Assembly (NCBI GenBank): GCA_022844125.1
Contig: JALHMI010000004.1
Span: 62,001-126,000 of the forward strand
Direction of reading: 5' to 3'
DNA from: Pirellulales bacterium
GTDB taxonomy: Bacteria > Planctomycetota > Planctomycetia > Pirellulales > PALSA-1355
DNA length: 64,000 nt
The position numbers and the translations under genes were made by a program. Numbering within the stretch: the first letter of the stretch is position 1; the number at the start of each line of letters is the position of its first letter. The notes under the pieces were generated by a model. It saw only the letters and a list, made by a program, of their open reading frames with translations, did no database searches and had not been told where the DNA came from. Positions 17,827 through 25,901 of the stretch are shown piece by piece.

Positions 17827-18574
17827 CGACGTAGCCATTCGCCTCCGCGGCGTATCGAAACGCTATTACCTGGGCAGTCCCGTCGGTGAGGGCTTCAAGC
17901 ACCTCATCCTGCACCTGCCCAGCCAGATCAAGGCGCTCCGCCAGCGCCGGCCGTTCCACGCGCTCACCGACGTCTCGTTCGACGTCCGGCGGGGGGAATG
18001 CGTGAGCCTCATCGGCCGCAACGGCGCCGGCAAAAGCACCACGCTCAGCCTGATCGCCGGCGTGCTGCGGGCATCCGCGGGCAAAGTCGAAACCTACGGC
18101 CGCATTTGCCCGCTGTTGGAACTTGGCGCCGGCTTCAATCACCAGCTCACCGGCCGCGAAAACATTCTTCTCAACGGCGTCCTGCTGGGGCTCACCCGCC
18201 GCGAAGTCCGCCAGCGCACCGCCCAGATTATCGAATTCTCCGAACTTCACGACTTCATCGACGCCCCGCTTCGCACTTACTCCTCGGGCATGGTCGTGCG
18301 GCTCGGGTTCTCCGTGGCCGTGCACCTCGATCCGGACATTCTGCTGATCGACGAAGTGCTGGCCGTGGGCGATGCCCGCTTCCGCACGAAGTGCTTCGAG
18401 CGGATGGAGCACTTCCGACGCCGTGGCACGACGATGATTTTCGTCAGTCACGACACCGGCAGTGTCTCGCGAATCAGCGATCGCGTGGCACTGTTCGATG
18501 CGGGCCGACTCATCGACATCGGCGAACCGGGCCGCATCATCGACGCCTACCAGCAACGCAGTCTGGCAGCCTAG
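17819..18574 (+). CDS. ABC transporter ATP-binding protein for polysaccharide export (Wzt-type)
   Basis: An ATPase of the teichoic acid/O-antigen exporter type. Walker A is 'LIGRNGAGKSTT', the signature 'TYSSGMVVRLGFSVA', Walker B 'ILLIDEVLAVGD', H-loop 'MIFVSHDTGSVSR'. I prefer the TTG at 17819, 10 nt after a GGAGG (17804-17808) and overlapping the permease stop by 8 nt; an ATG at 17789 in the same frame is the longer option. The protein ends at about residue 251, so it lacks the C-terminal carbohydrate-binding domain that some Wzt proteins use to check the chain end. Export may therefore be coupled to synthesis in another way, as in capsule-type systems. Confidence 0.92.
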   Translation: MFNDVAIRLRGVSKRYYLGSPVGEGFKHLILHLPSQIKALRQRRPFHALTDVSFDVRRGECVSLIGRNGAGKSTTLSLIAGVLRASAGKVETYGRICPLLELGAGFNHQLTGRENILLNGVLLGLTRREVRQRTAQIIEFSELHDFIDAPLRTYSSGMVVRLGFSVAVHLDPDILLIDEVLAVGDARFRTKCFERMEHFRRRGTTMIFVSHDTGSVSRISDRVALFDAGRLIDIGEPGRIIDAYQQRSLAA

Positions 18575-18774
18575 CGGCCACGAACTGCCCTTTCGTGGAT
18601 CACAAGAATCGGTTAAACGAACGCATTGATTTTAGTGTGCGAAGCACTCGTCATTGGCCGCAGCTCTGGCTTGCCGCGTGACGTGCCTGCCAGCACGCGA
18701 AATTGATCGCGTGAGCCGCGCTCCCTGACAGGCACATTCGGGACGCTCTTCGAACCATTGGAAGTCACGGACCG

Positions 18775-19824
18775 ATGATCGATTGTGCCTCCCGTTTTGG
18801 CGCTTGCACGGAAACCGTCTGCGAAGTTTTCTCCGCCGGCCGGGGCCCCGTCTACGACTATCTGCGGTTCAACGCCCAGTCGCCGCAGCAAGTTCCCTTC
18901 TACTATTTGAAACTCGTCCGCGACGGAAAAACCGAGCGCCGCCCGGGCCGGGCCACGCGGCTGTCGACCGAACAGGTCGGCATCGCCTACCAGGCCGTCT
19001 TCCAGCATGACCCTTCGCCGGACCTGGTCAGCACGCTGCACGAGACTTGCGGCGACCACAGGAAACTGACTCACGAGCTGCTCGCTTCGCCGAGGTTTAT
19101 CGAGCGCCTGCCGAGTCTGCTCGCCCAGGCATTTCCCGACTTGCGCCGGCTGTGGCACGTGCACATTCCCAAGACCGCCGGTACCAGCTTCTTCGCCGCG
19201 GCCACCGCCAGCGGCTGGGGATACGTTAACTACAACCGCCTCCTGGCCGCCGCCGGCGACGTGCAAAAGGTTGCCGAATCGCTGCGCATCGGTCCGGAAA
19301 TCCGCAGCCGGCTGATCATTTCCGGTCACTGGCATCTGTGGCGTCAGTTGAGCGACATCGACCCGGTCGATCCCGTCGTGATCTTCGTCCGCGATCCGCT
19401 CGAGGCCATGATCTCGGAGTTCAATTTCGCCGTCGATGTGGTCAACGGCAGCGACAACGTGCACGCAGCCAGTCCCAGCGTGATGCTCGACCGCGGGTTC
19501 GATCCTGCGAGCTTCCCGAATTCCTATCGCCAGGGCTTCTTTGTCGCGAACGTCCAGTGTTCGTATCTTGCGCACGACTCGCTGTGCCAGACGGTGCTCG
19601 CGAATCTCGCGCGGCTCAACGCCGAGTTGCTTCCCTCCAGTGCCGTGGACTACGCCACGCGAAAGTACTTCGCCACGATCGGTCGCCGCCGCGAGAACGT
19701 CTCTCGAAAGCACATCGAGTTGCACGATCTTGCCCCTTCGCTCCGCGAAGAGCTCCTGCTTCGCAGCACCCAGGACGTGATGCTCAACGAGATCGCCCGG
19801 CGCCGCTTTCAAGAACTGTCTTGA
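18775..19824 (+). CDS. Sulfotransferase-family protein
   Basis: A 349-residue protein. Around residue 129 is 'HIPKTAGTSFFAAATA', the 5'-phosphosulfate-binding loop of PAPS-dependent sulfotransferases. The 3'-phosphate-binding type segment 'DPVVIFVRDPLEAMISEFNF' follows about 75 residues later. The N-terminal 125 residues are an additional helical region (DUF4214-like spacing, not certain). It lies 200 nt after the exporter genes and before glycosyltransferases on the same strand. The simplest reading is that it sulfates the glycan made by this locus. No signal peptide, so it would act in the cytoplasm on the lipid-linked chain or precursor. The substrate is inferred from context only. Confidence 0.82.
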   Translation: MIDCASRFGACTETVCEVFSAGRGPVYDYLRFNAQSPQQVPFYYLKLVRDGKTERRPGRATRLSTEQVGIAYQAVFQHDPSPDLVSTLHETCGDHRKLTHELLASPRFIERLPSLLAQAFPDLRRLWHVHIPKTAGTSFFAAATASGWGYVNYNRLLAAAGDVQKVAESLRIGPEIRSRLIISGHWHLWRQLSDIDPVDPVVIFVRDPLEAMISEFNFAVDVVNGSDNVHAASPSVMLDRGFDPASFPNSYRQGFFVANVQCSYLAHDSLCQTVLANLARLNAELLPSSAVDYATRKYFATIGRRRENVSRKHIELHDLAPSLREELLLRSTQDVMLNEIARRRFQELS

Positions 19825-20000
19825 ACTTCCTGCACCCGCGGCTCGCCGAGGGCTGCTATCGCCGCTAGCAGTCGCGCAAAATATTCCACCAGACCGGGAT
19901 ACTTCGCAGTCGCGCGATCTGTTAGATTTTCGCTTCGGCTCGACCGGCAACGACGAGGGAGTGTGCTGCCGCCGAGCCTTGCCCTGGGGGGGCTGTCGGC

Positions 20001-21494
20001 ATGATGCCGCGCAAACTTCGTGTATTGATCGACATGTCGATGGCGTGCCGCGGCTACTGCGGCATCGCTCAAGACGTGCGGCTGTTGTACAAGACGCTGG
20101 CGCGCTGTCCCCAGCTCGAAGTCACGGGTCTCATCTACCGTCCCCAGAAGTTCGCCGCGCCGCATCGCTTTCGCTCAGGCAAAGCACCCCGGGCCGATTT
20201 GCTCGCTGCTCAGGCCACGTTTCTCAACAAGCTCTCGGACACCGGCACGCCCGGAGACTTCCGTTCGCTGTTGGGAATCAGCGCCCGCGCGGCCGCGGTC
20301 TCGCACACGCTCTCGGCCCGGCCCGTTCGCCTCGCCCCGCTTGATGCCCGGATGTTCGCCACCGCGCTCTGGCGACAATTGTTTCATCAGACGCTGCCGC
20401 CGGAAGACGTGGCACTCATCCAGCAGGGGCGTTTCGTCCTCTCCGACATGAGCGACGGCATGATTTTCGCCCGGGGGCTCTCGGGTCGCAAGCCGCTGGC
20501 GATCGACACGCGCGGCTACGACTTTCTGATCGTGCAAGGTCCACGTCCCCTGCGCGTCAGCCCTGGAACCCGGCACGTCACACGCTACCACGACATGATC
20601 CCGGTGCTCGAACCGGACACGATGAAACATCCCTGGGCCATTCGCTGGCACCAGCGCGCCATCAGCCAGAGCGAGCAAAGCGTGTTTGTCTGCAATTCCG
20701 AGCCGACGCGGGCGGATCTCGTTGATGTATTTCCCGAACTGGAATCGCGCTCGACGACGATTCCTTATACCCGTAGCGATGTCTTCCGCCGCAGCGAATC
20801 GGCATCCATGGCACTTTCAGTGCTCTCGCAGCGCCGTTCTCCGGCCACGAGTCAGCCCGCCGCGCGGAGCCTGCCGCGCTACCTGTTGTCCGTATCCACG
20901 CTCGAACCGCGCAAGAACTTTATCGGCCTGATCCAGGCCTTCAGCCGCGTCAAGTCGCTGGCCGCGGTCCGCCAGCACATCGGACGGCTAAAGCTGGTCA
21001 TCGTCGGCGGAACTGGATGGAAGCACGACCCGATCCTGGCTGCGATCCGGCCGCTGGCGGCTCAGGGCGACCTCATTCACCTCGAAGGCGTGTCGTCCGA
21101 CGAGCTGCGCGTGCTGTATTCGCATGCCGAAGCCCTGGTGTTTCCGTCGCACGCCGAAGGGTTCGGATTCCCGCCGCTCGAAGCCTTGCAGTGTGAAACG
21201 CCCGTGATTGCCTCGGACTTGCCGTCGCATCGCTGGGTGCTGGGCGATGCGGCCCTGTATTGCGAGTCCAATTCGGTGGAGAGCATCGCCGACCAGATTG
21301 TGCGCCTGATCGCCTGCGATCAGTCGTCCGGAGTGCGCGCCGCGCTGCTAGCAGCCGCGCGCCGGCAGATCGAGCGGTTTGACATCGATCGCTGTGGCGC
21401 GGCCTGGACCGAGTTCTTCCAGCAACTGGCGGCGACCGGCGCGGCCCAGTCCCCCGCCCGTAAGCCAGCAGAAAAACGGCGCGCTGCCGCGTGA
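20001..21494 (+). CDS. GT4-type glycosyltransferase (tandem paralogue A)
   Basis: A 497-residue GT-B fold glycosyltransferase. The C-terminal domain shows 'STLEPRKNFIGLIQAFSRVK', 'KLVIVGGTGWKHDPI', the E-x7-E type motif 'EGFGFPPLEALQCETPVIAS' and 'ALYCESNSVESIADQI', all typical of group 1/GT4 enzymes that take NDP-sugars. The N-terminal opening 'DMSMACRGYCGIAQDVRLLY' is shared nearly word for word with the next gene, so the two are tandem duplicates. A long N-terminal domain (about 250 residues) includes 'RHVTRYHDMIPVLEPDTMKH'. Likely retaining enzyme adding one sugar of the repeat unit; donor and linkage unknown. Confidence 0.9.
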   Translation: MMPRKLRVLIDMSMACRGYCGIAQDVRLLYKTLARCPQLEVTGLIYRPQKFAAPHRFRSGKAPRADLLAAQATFLNKLSDTGTPGDFRSLLGISARAAAVSHTLSARPVRLAPLDARMFATALWRQLFHQTLPPEDVALIQQGRFVLSDMSDGMIFARGLSGRKPLAIDTRGYDFLIVQGPRPLRVSPGTRHVTRYHDMIPVLEPDTMKHPWAIRWHQRAISQSEQSVFVCNSEPTRADLVDVFPELESRSTTIPYTRSDVFRRSESASMALSVLSQRRSPATSQPAARSLPRYLLSVSTLEPRKNFIGLIQAFSRVKSLAAVRQHIGRLKLVIVGGTGWKHDPILAAIRPLAAQGDLIHLEGVSSDELRVLYSHAEALVFPSHAEGFGFPPLEALQCETPVIASDLPSHRWVLGDAALYCESNSVESIADQIVRLIACDQSSGVRAALLAAARRQIERFDIDRCGAAWTEFFQQLAATGAAQSPARKPAEKRRAAA

Positions 21495-21698
21495 CAACGG
21501 CCGCAGCATTCCACCTTAAGAGGAACAGTTCGGAAGCGAAGTGATTTAAACCTCACTGATATTTGTGCAGACCTGCGGTTGTGGTAATTTTTGCAACCGC
21601 TCAAAAAACACCCCCCGGGATGATCGGCCCGCGACATGGCTGTCGCCCGCGGCCGGTGACCCCCCTTTTCCCAGGAAATGCCAGGAGTGCGACTCGCC

Positions 21699-23216
21699 AT
21701 GAAGGCACGGAAGCAGCGAGTGCTGTTGGATCTGTCGATGGGGCTGCTCGGATACTGCGGCATCGCCCAGGACGTGCGCCTGCTCTATAAAACGCTGGCG
21801 TCGTCTCCCGACGTCGAACTGACCGGCATGATCTATCCGCCGTTCTCCCGGACGTTCGGCCACCGGTTCGCCAGGTCGACTTCGCCGCAAGCCGATCGGA
21901 TCGCGAACCAGGCGTGCTTTCTCTGGAGCTTGAATGAAGGACCGCCGGCGCTGCCTTACCCGCGCCCGGTGCGCATGCTGATGAAGGCCGCGCACGCCGC
22001 TTCGCGGATGACCAAGCGCAAGGCCCAGCTCGAACCGCTCATCGCCTCGAAACTCTGGCCGACCGTCTGGCGCAGCATGTTTCGCCAGACGCTCTCCGCA
22101 TCGGACATTCCTCTCGTCGAAAACGGCCAGTTCGTCCTGGCCAACATGTCGGCCGACACGATCTTCATGCGGGTCATGGGCTTGCGCCGCCCCATCCAGC
22201 TCGACACCAGCAACTACGACTTCGTGATCACGCAGACGGCCCGGCCGTTCACGGTCAGCCCCGGCACGCAGCACATCGTGCGCTATCACGACATGATTCC
22301 GATCACCCAGCCGGATACGATGTCGCGCACGATGGACATCGAATGGCACCACCGTTCGATCCGGCAATGCCGCGACAGCTTCTTCGTCTGCAACTCCGAG
22401 CCAACCCGCGAGAACCTGGTCGACGTCTATCCCGAACTGATGGATCGGGCCGCCACGGTTCCGTATATGCTCTCGAACGAATACTGGCCCGACGGCAGTG
22501 CTTCGCAGGTCCGTTCGATCATCTCGATGCGGCGTTCCACCGCTTCGGGCGTCACGCCGCGCCGCTCGCTCAAAAAGACCCCGCGCTACTTGATGTGCGT
22601 GTCCACCATTGAGCCGCGCAAGAACTTCACCGGCCTGGTCCAGGCCTTCAACATCCTGAGGGCGCGGCAAAGTATCAATCGCACGGCGCCCGATCTGAAG
22701 CTGATTATCGTCGGCGGTCCAGGCTGGAAGTTCGAGCCGATTCTGCACGCGATGCGCGAGCCGATCGCCGCCGGCCACGTGATTCACCTGGAGAAGGTCA
22801 CCTCGGAAGAGCTCCGCGTGCTGTATACCCACGCCGAGGCGTTCGTCTTTCCGTCGAACGCCGAGGGCTTCGGCTTCCCGCCGCTCGAGGCCATGCAGTG
22901 CGACCTGCCGGTCATCGCCTCGGACATCGCTGAGCACCGCTGGGTGCTGGGTGATGCGGCTCTGTATTGCAACTCCTATGACGTGAACTCGATCGCCGAT
23001 GCGGTCGAACAGCTCGTGGCTTCGGAGGAAGCCCCCGCCCTCAGACGCGAGCTGATTGCCCGCGGCCGCCGCCGCGTCGAGCGCTATACGCTCGACCGGT
23101 GCCGCGATCAGTGGATCGATTTGCTCGAGCGCCTGCGGAGTGGAGAACGACCGCTGGCCAGTGTGCCTCCCGCTACGACCCCGTTCGTGAGCGGCTCGAA
23201 GGAACGAGCCGCCTGA
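21699..23216 (+). CDS. GT4-type glycosyltransferase (tandem paralogue B)
   Basis: A 505-residue paralogue of the preceding gene. It opens with 'LDLSMGLLGYCGIAQDVRLL' and shares 'HIVRYHDMIPITQPDTM', 'VSTIEPRKNFTGLVQAF', 'EGFGFPPLEAMQCDLPVIAS' and 'HRWVLGDAALYCN'. The ATG at 21699 is chosen because CAGGAG lies 11 nt upstream and the shared sequence starts there; an in-frame ATG seven codons earlier is the alternative. It probably adds a second sugar of the same class. The nucleotide-sugar dehydrogenase gene starts 23 nt downstream, so these genes are likely cotranscribed. Confidence 0.91.
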   Translation: MKARKQRVLLDLSMGLLGYCGIAQDVRLLYKTLASSPDVELTGMIYPPFSRTFGHRFARSTSPQADRIANQACFLWSLNEGPPALPYPRPVRMLMKAAHAASRMTKRKAQLEPLIASKLWPTVWRSMFRQTLSASDIPLVENGQFVLANMSADTIFMRVMGLRRPIQLDTSNYDFVITQTARPFTVSPGTQHIVRYHDMIPITQPDTMSRTMDIEWHHRSIRQCRDSFFVCNSEPTRENLVDVYPELMDRAATVPYMLSNEYWPDGSASQVRSIISMRRSTASGVTPRRSLKKTPRYLMCVSTIEPRKNFTGLVQAFNILRARQSINRTAPDLKLIIVGGPGWKFEPILHAMREPIAAGHVIHLEKVTSEELRVLYTHAEAFVFPSNAEGFGFPPLEAMQCDLPVIASDIAEHRWVLGDAALYCNSYDVNSIADAVEQLVASEEAPALRRELIARGRRRVERYTLDRCRDQWIDLLERLRSGERPLASVPPATTPFVSGSKERAA

Positions 23217-23239
23217 CCCTGCTAGAAAGGATTCGTACT

Positions 23240-24529
23240 ATGAAGGTCGCCGTCATCGGCACGGGCCGTGTCGGCCTGCCGCTCGCGCTATCGCTAATCG
23301 ACTGCGGCGCGCAGGTCCTGGGCGTTGATCTCAGCGAACAAACCCGCCATGCCATCAACGTCGAACGGCGGATGCCATTCGACGAGCCGGGCTACGACGA
23401 ACTCGCCGCCTCGGGCAAGCTGCACATCACCGGCAATATTCGCGACGCCGCGGATTGCGATTACTTCATCGTGACGGTCGGCACGCCGCTCCGCGCGCAC
23501 ATCGAAACCGATCTCTCGTTCGTCACCAAGGTGATCGAATCGATCTGCGAGTTTCTCGCGCCGGGTCAGACGATCGTCATGCGCAGCACGACGGCCCCCA
23601 AGACCACGGCCTTCGTGGCCAGCCTCATCGAGTCACGCACCTTCCACAAAGTCGGCCGCGACGTGTTCCTGGCCTGCTGCCCCGAGCGGATCGTCGAGGG
23701 CAAGGCCCGCGAAGAGCTGCACCAGCTTCCGCAGATCATCGGCACCGAAGACTCAGCCAGCGCACAGTCCGCCGAACGGCTGTTCGCTCTGCTCGGCGCG
23801 GAACCCTTGCATTGCAACTGGGCCACCGCCGAGCTGGTCAAACTGTTCTGCAACGTCTCGCGCTACGCCTACTTCGGCGTGATCAATGCCCTCTCGATGA
23901 TCGCACTCGACCAGAACGTCGAACCGCACGAAGTCATCGAGCTGGCCAACCGCGACTACCCGCGCAAGCTGCACGGCAAGCCGGGCTTCACCGCGGGTAC
24001 GTGCCTCCGCAAGGATTTCGGCATGCTCGCCGAGAACTACTGGAGCGGCGGCTTCCTCACCGAAATCTGGCGGATCAACGAATCGCTGCCCAAGTACCTG
24101 GTCGACCTGGCCAAGAACCGCTACGGTACCCTGAACGGCAAACGCATCGCCGTCCTCGGCTATTCGTTCAAACGCGACGCCGACGACGTCCGCGACTCGC
24201 TGGCCCCCAAGCTGATTCGCTACCTTTCGCGCGAAACGCCGGCTTCGATCGTCGTCAGCGACCATCACCTCTCGGTGAACCATATCGAACCGTGCCCGGG
24301 CCTGCAGTTCACGCCCGACATGGACACCGCGCTTCGCAACGCGGACTTCATTTTCATCGCCACGAATCACACGCTCTACATCGACCAGCGCGACAAAATC
24401 CTCGCCACGGTCAACCGCGGAGCCCGCGTGATCGACATCTGGGACACCTGCGGTCAGAATCGCGCCACAATCGACACCGAGTCGCTGGCCAGACAAAAGT
24501 CGTTCCAGCTCCGCCGCACAGCAGCATAA
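23240..24529 (+). CDS. Nucleotide-sugar dehydrogenase (UDP-glucose/GDP-mannose dehydrogenase family)
   Basis: A 429-residue NAD-dependent enzyme that oxidises the C6 alcohol of a nucleotide sugar to a uronic acid in two steps. The Rossmann motif is 'VAVIGTGRVGLPLALSL', followed by 'VTVGTPL', 'RSTTAPKTT', 'CCPERIVEGKAREEL' and the catalytic Cys in 'GTCLRKDFGML'. The C-terminal domain has 'IAVLGYSFKRDADDVRDS'. The open frame extends upstream, but ATG 23240 starts the Rossmann strand and has AGAAAGG just before it. The 'GTCLRKD' form is looser than the usual GGxCxPKD. It would supply the acidic sugar for the polysaccharide; whether UDP-Glc, UDP-ManNAc or another is not decided. Confidence 0.92.
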   Translation: MKVAVIGTGRVGLPLALSLIDCGAQVLGVDLSEQTRHAINVERRMPFDEPGYDELAASGKLHITGNIRDAADCDYFIVTVGTPLRAHIETDLSFVTKVIESICEFLAPGQTIVMRSTTAPKTTAFVASLIESRTFHKVGRDVFLACCPERIVEGKAREELHQLPQIIGTEDSASAQSAERLFALLGAEPLHCNWATAELVKLFCNVSRYAYFGVINALSMIALDQNVEPHEVIELANRDYPRKLHGKPGFTAGTCLRKDFGMLAENYWSGGFLTEIWRINESLPKYLVDLAKNRYGTLNGKRIAVLGYSFKRDADDVRDSLAPKLIRYLSRETPASIVVSDHHLSVNHIEPCPGLQFTPDMDTALRNADFIFIATNHTLYIDQRDKILATVNRGARVIDIWDTCGQNRATIDTESLARQKSFQLRRTAA

Positions 24530-24543
24530 CGAAACCAGCTCCC

Positions 24544-24600
24544 AACCCGACGCGTGAGCGAGGATGCTGATCCTAGCCCGAACCGCAAGCGAGGGTACTT
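24544..24600. repeat. Two direct copies of the dispersed CCCGA-GCGAG repeat
   Basis: Between the dehydrogenase and epimerase genes are AACCCGACGCGTGAGCGAGG (24544-24563) and AGCCCGAACCGCAAGCGAGG (24575-24594), both in the same orientation and 31 nt apart. They represent the two subtypes of the repeat ('AACCCGA..' and 'TAGCCCGA..'). Unlike at 8801 and 31128 there is no inverted partner here. Confidence 0.7.
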
Positions 24601-24655
24601 ACCAAACAAGTTCTCCCTCGCGCGCCAGCGTCTTGCATCGTAAGGAAATCAATCC

Positions 24656-25648
24656 ATGTCGCGGATCATGGTCACCGGCGCGGCCGGCTTCATCGGTTAT
24701 CACCTCGCCCGGCGCCTGCAGAAACGGGGCGATGCCGAACTGCTGCTCGTCGACAACTTCTCGCGCGGCGCCAACGACGAGCTCTACCAGGAGCTCCGCC
24801 GCCTGCCGCGTGTGAAGGCCTTCGATTGCGACCTCTGCGATCCGGCCGACGTGGCTCGGCTGCCCGACGACGTCGATACGATCTACCACGAAGCCGCGCT
24901 CAACGGCACGCAGAATTTCTACGAGCGTCCGTACGAAGTCCTGCGCAGCGGCACGCTGCCGACGTTCTACCTGCTCGATAAGTACGCTCGCAGCGGGCGC
25001 ATGCAGCGGTTCGTCTATGCCGGCACGCCCGAGTCCTACGCCTCGACCGTGACGAAGTTCAATTGGCCGGTGCCGACCGACGAGAATGTGCCGCTCTGCA
25101 TTGACGACGTGTTCAACGAGCGCTGGTCGTATGCCGCCGCCAAGATCCACGGCGAAGTGCTGGTGATCAACGCCTGCCGGCAGTTCGGCGTCCCGTTCTC
25201 GATCATCCGCTATCACAACGTCTTCGGCCCGCGGATGGGCGATAAGCACATCGTCCCCGACTTCCTGATCCGCCTTCGCAATGACGTCGCCGAGTTGCAC
25301 GGCCACGGAGACACCCGCGCGTTCCTGTACATTGACGACGCGGTCGAAGCCACGATTCTCACCGGCGAACATTCAGCCACCGCCGGCCAGGTGGTTAATA
25401 TTGGTGGCTCGCAAGAGCTGACGATGCTCGAACTCGGCCGCCGGATGATGCAGCTTGCCGGTCGCGATCCCGACTCGATCGTCCTGCATCCCTCGCCCGC
25501 CGGCAGCGTCAAACGCCGGCTCCCCTCGACCGAGAAACTCAAACGGCTCACCGGCTTCCAGGCCCAATGGTCGCTCGACGAGGGTCTGCTCGAAGCAATC
25601 CGCTTCTACGCCCCCGAACTGCTCACCGACGTCGCCGCCGCAGCGTAG
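24656..25648 (+). CDS. NAD-dependent epimerase/dehydratase (extended SDR)
   Basis: A 330-residue extended short-chain dehydrogenase. 'VTGAAGFIGYHLARRL' is the GxxGxxG dinucleotide loop. 'YHEAALNGTQNFYERP' and 'YAGTPESYAS' supply the Ser/Thr of the active site, and 'WSYAAAKIHGEVL' the YxxxK. 'RYHNVFGPRMGDKHIVPDF' is the sugar-nucleotide-binding region. It follows the nucleotide-sugar dehydrogenase and could act on its product, for instance as a uronic acid epimerase or decarboxylase, to set the final donor sugar. The exact reaction cannot be read from the sequence. Confidence 0.9.
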   Translation: MSRIMVTGAAGFIGYHLARRLQKRGDAELLLVDNFSRGANDELYQELRRLPRVKAFDCDLCDPADVARLPDDVDTIYHEAALNGTQNFYERPYEVLRSGTLPTFYLLDKYARSGRMQRFVYAGTPESYASTVTKFNWPVPTDENVPLCIDDVFNERWSYAAAKIHGEVLVINACRQFGVPFSIIRYHNVFGPRMGDKHIVPDFLIRLRNDVAELHGHGDTRAFLYIDDAVEATILTGEHSATAGQVVNIGGSQELTMLELGRRMMQLAGRDPDSIVLHPSPAGSVKRRLPSTEKLKRLTGFQAQWSLDEGLLEAIRFYAPELLTDVAAAA

Positions 25649-25680
25649 GCGAGTTGCGATCGTCGGATCTGATTGTGTGC

Positions 25681-25711
25681 CACAGGTGGCCGCGCCAGCG
25701 GCTCACCTGTG
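25681..25711. repeat. Hairpin in convergent gap after the epimerase gene
   Basis: CACAGGTG at 25681-25688 pairs with CACCTGTG at 25704-25711, with an inner CCGC/GCGG pair around GCCA. It begins 33 nt after the epimerase stop. The minus-strand glycosyltransferase ends at 25902, so the two genes converge. A role in transcript ending is plausible, but no T-run is present. Confidence 0.55.
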
Positions 25712-25726
25712 CTCGCTGCGATTCAT

Positions 25727-25768
25727 GTTGGGTGGCCCTGACAACTGTCAGGGTGCCTCCGGCACAAG
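25727..25768. repeat. 42-bp palindromic repeat, copy 1 (CCCTGACA-N2-TGTCAGGG)
   Basis: The centre CCCTGACAACTGTCAGGG (25736-25753) is a near-perfect palindrome. The whole 42-bp block is the reverse complement of 28692-28733 with only about four mismatches. Both copies sit in gaps between convergent genes. The flank GGTGGC...GTGCCTCC is conserved as well, so this is a real dispersed element, not a chance stem. Confidence 0.8.
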
Positions 25769-25901
25769 AAGGATCAGGGCACGCGTCACGCACGCTGTGG
25801 GCTCTGCACTCACGTGGCTTCAACCTGCCACCCGCCGACCAAGAGCCCGGTTGACGGCCCATGGCATCCATAGCAATCCTGCTGCTCGTGCAAGCATCCA
25901 A

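Noticed and set aside
21546-22937. A 463-codon minus-strand frame opposite glycosyltransferase B
   Set aside because: No family likeness, no binding site, and the plus-strand frame has all GT4 motifs.
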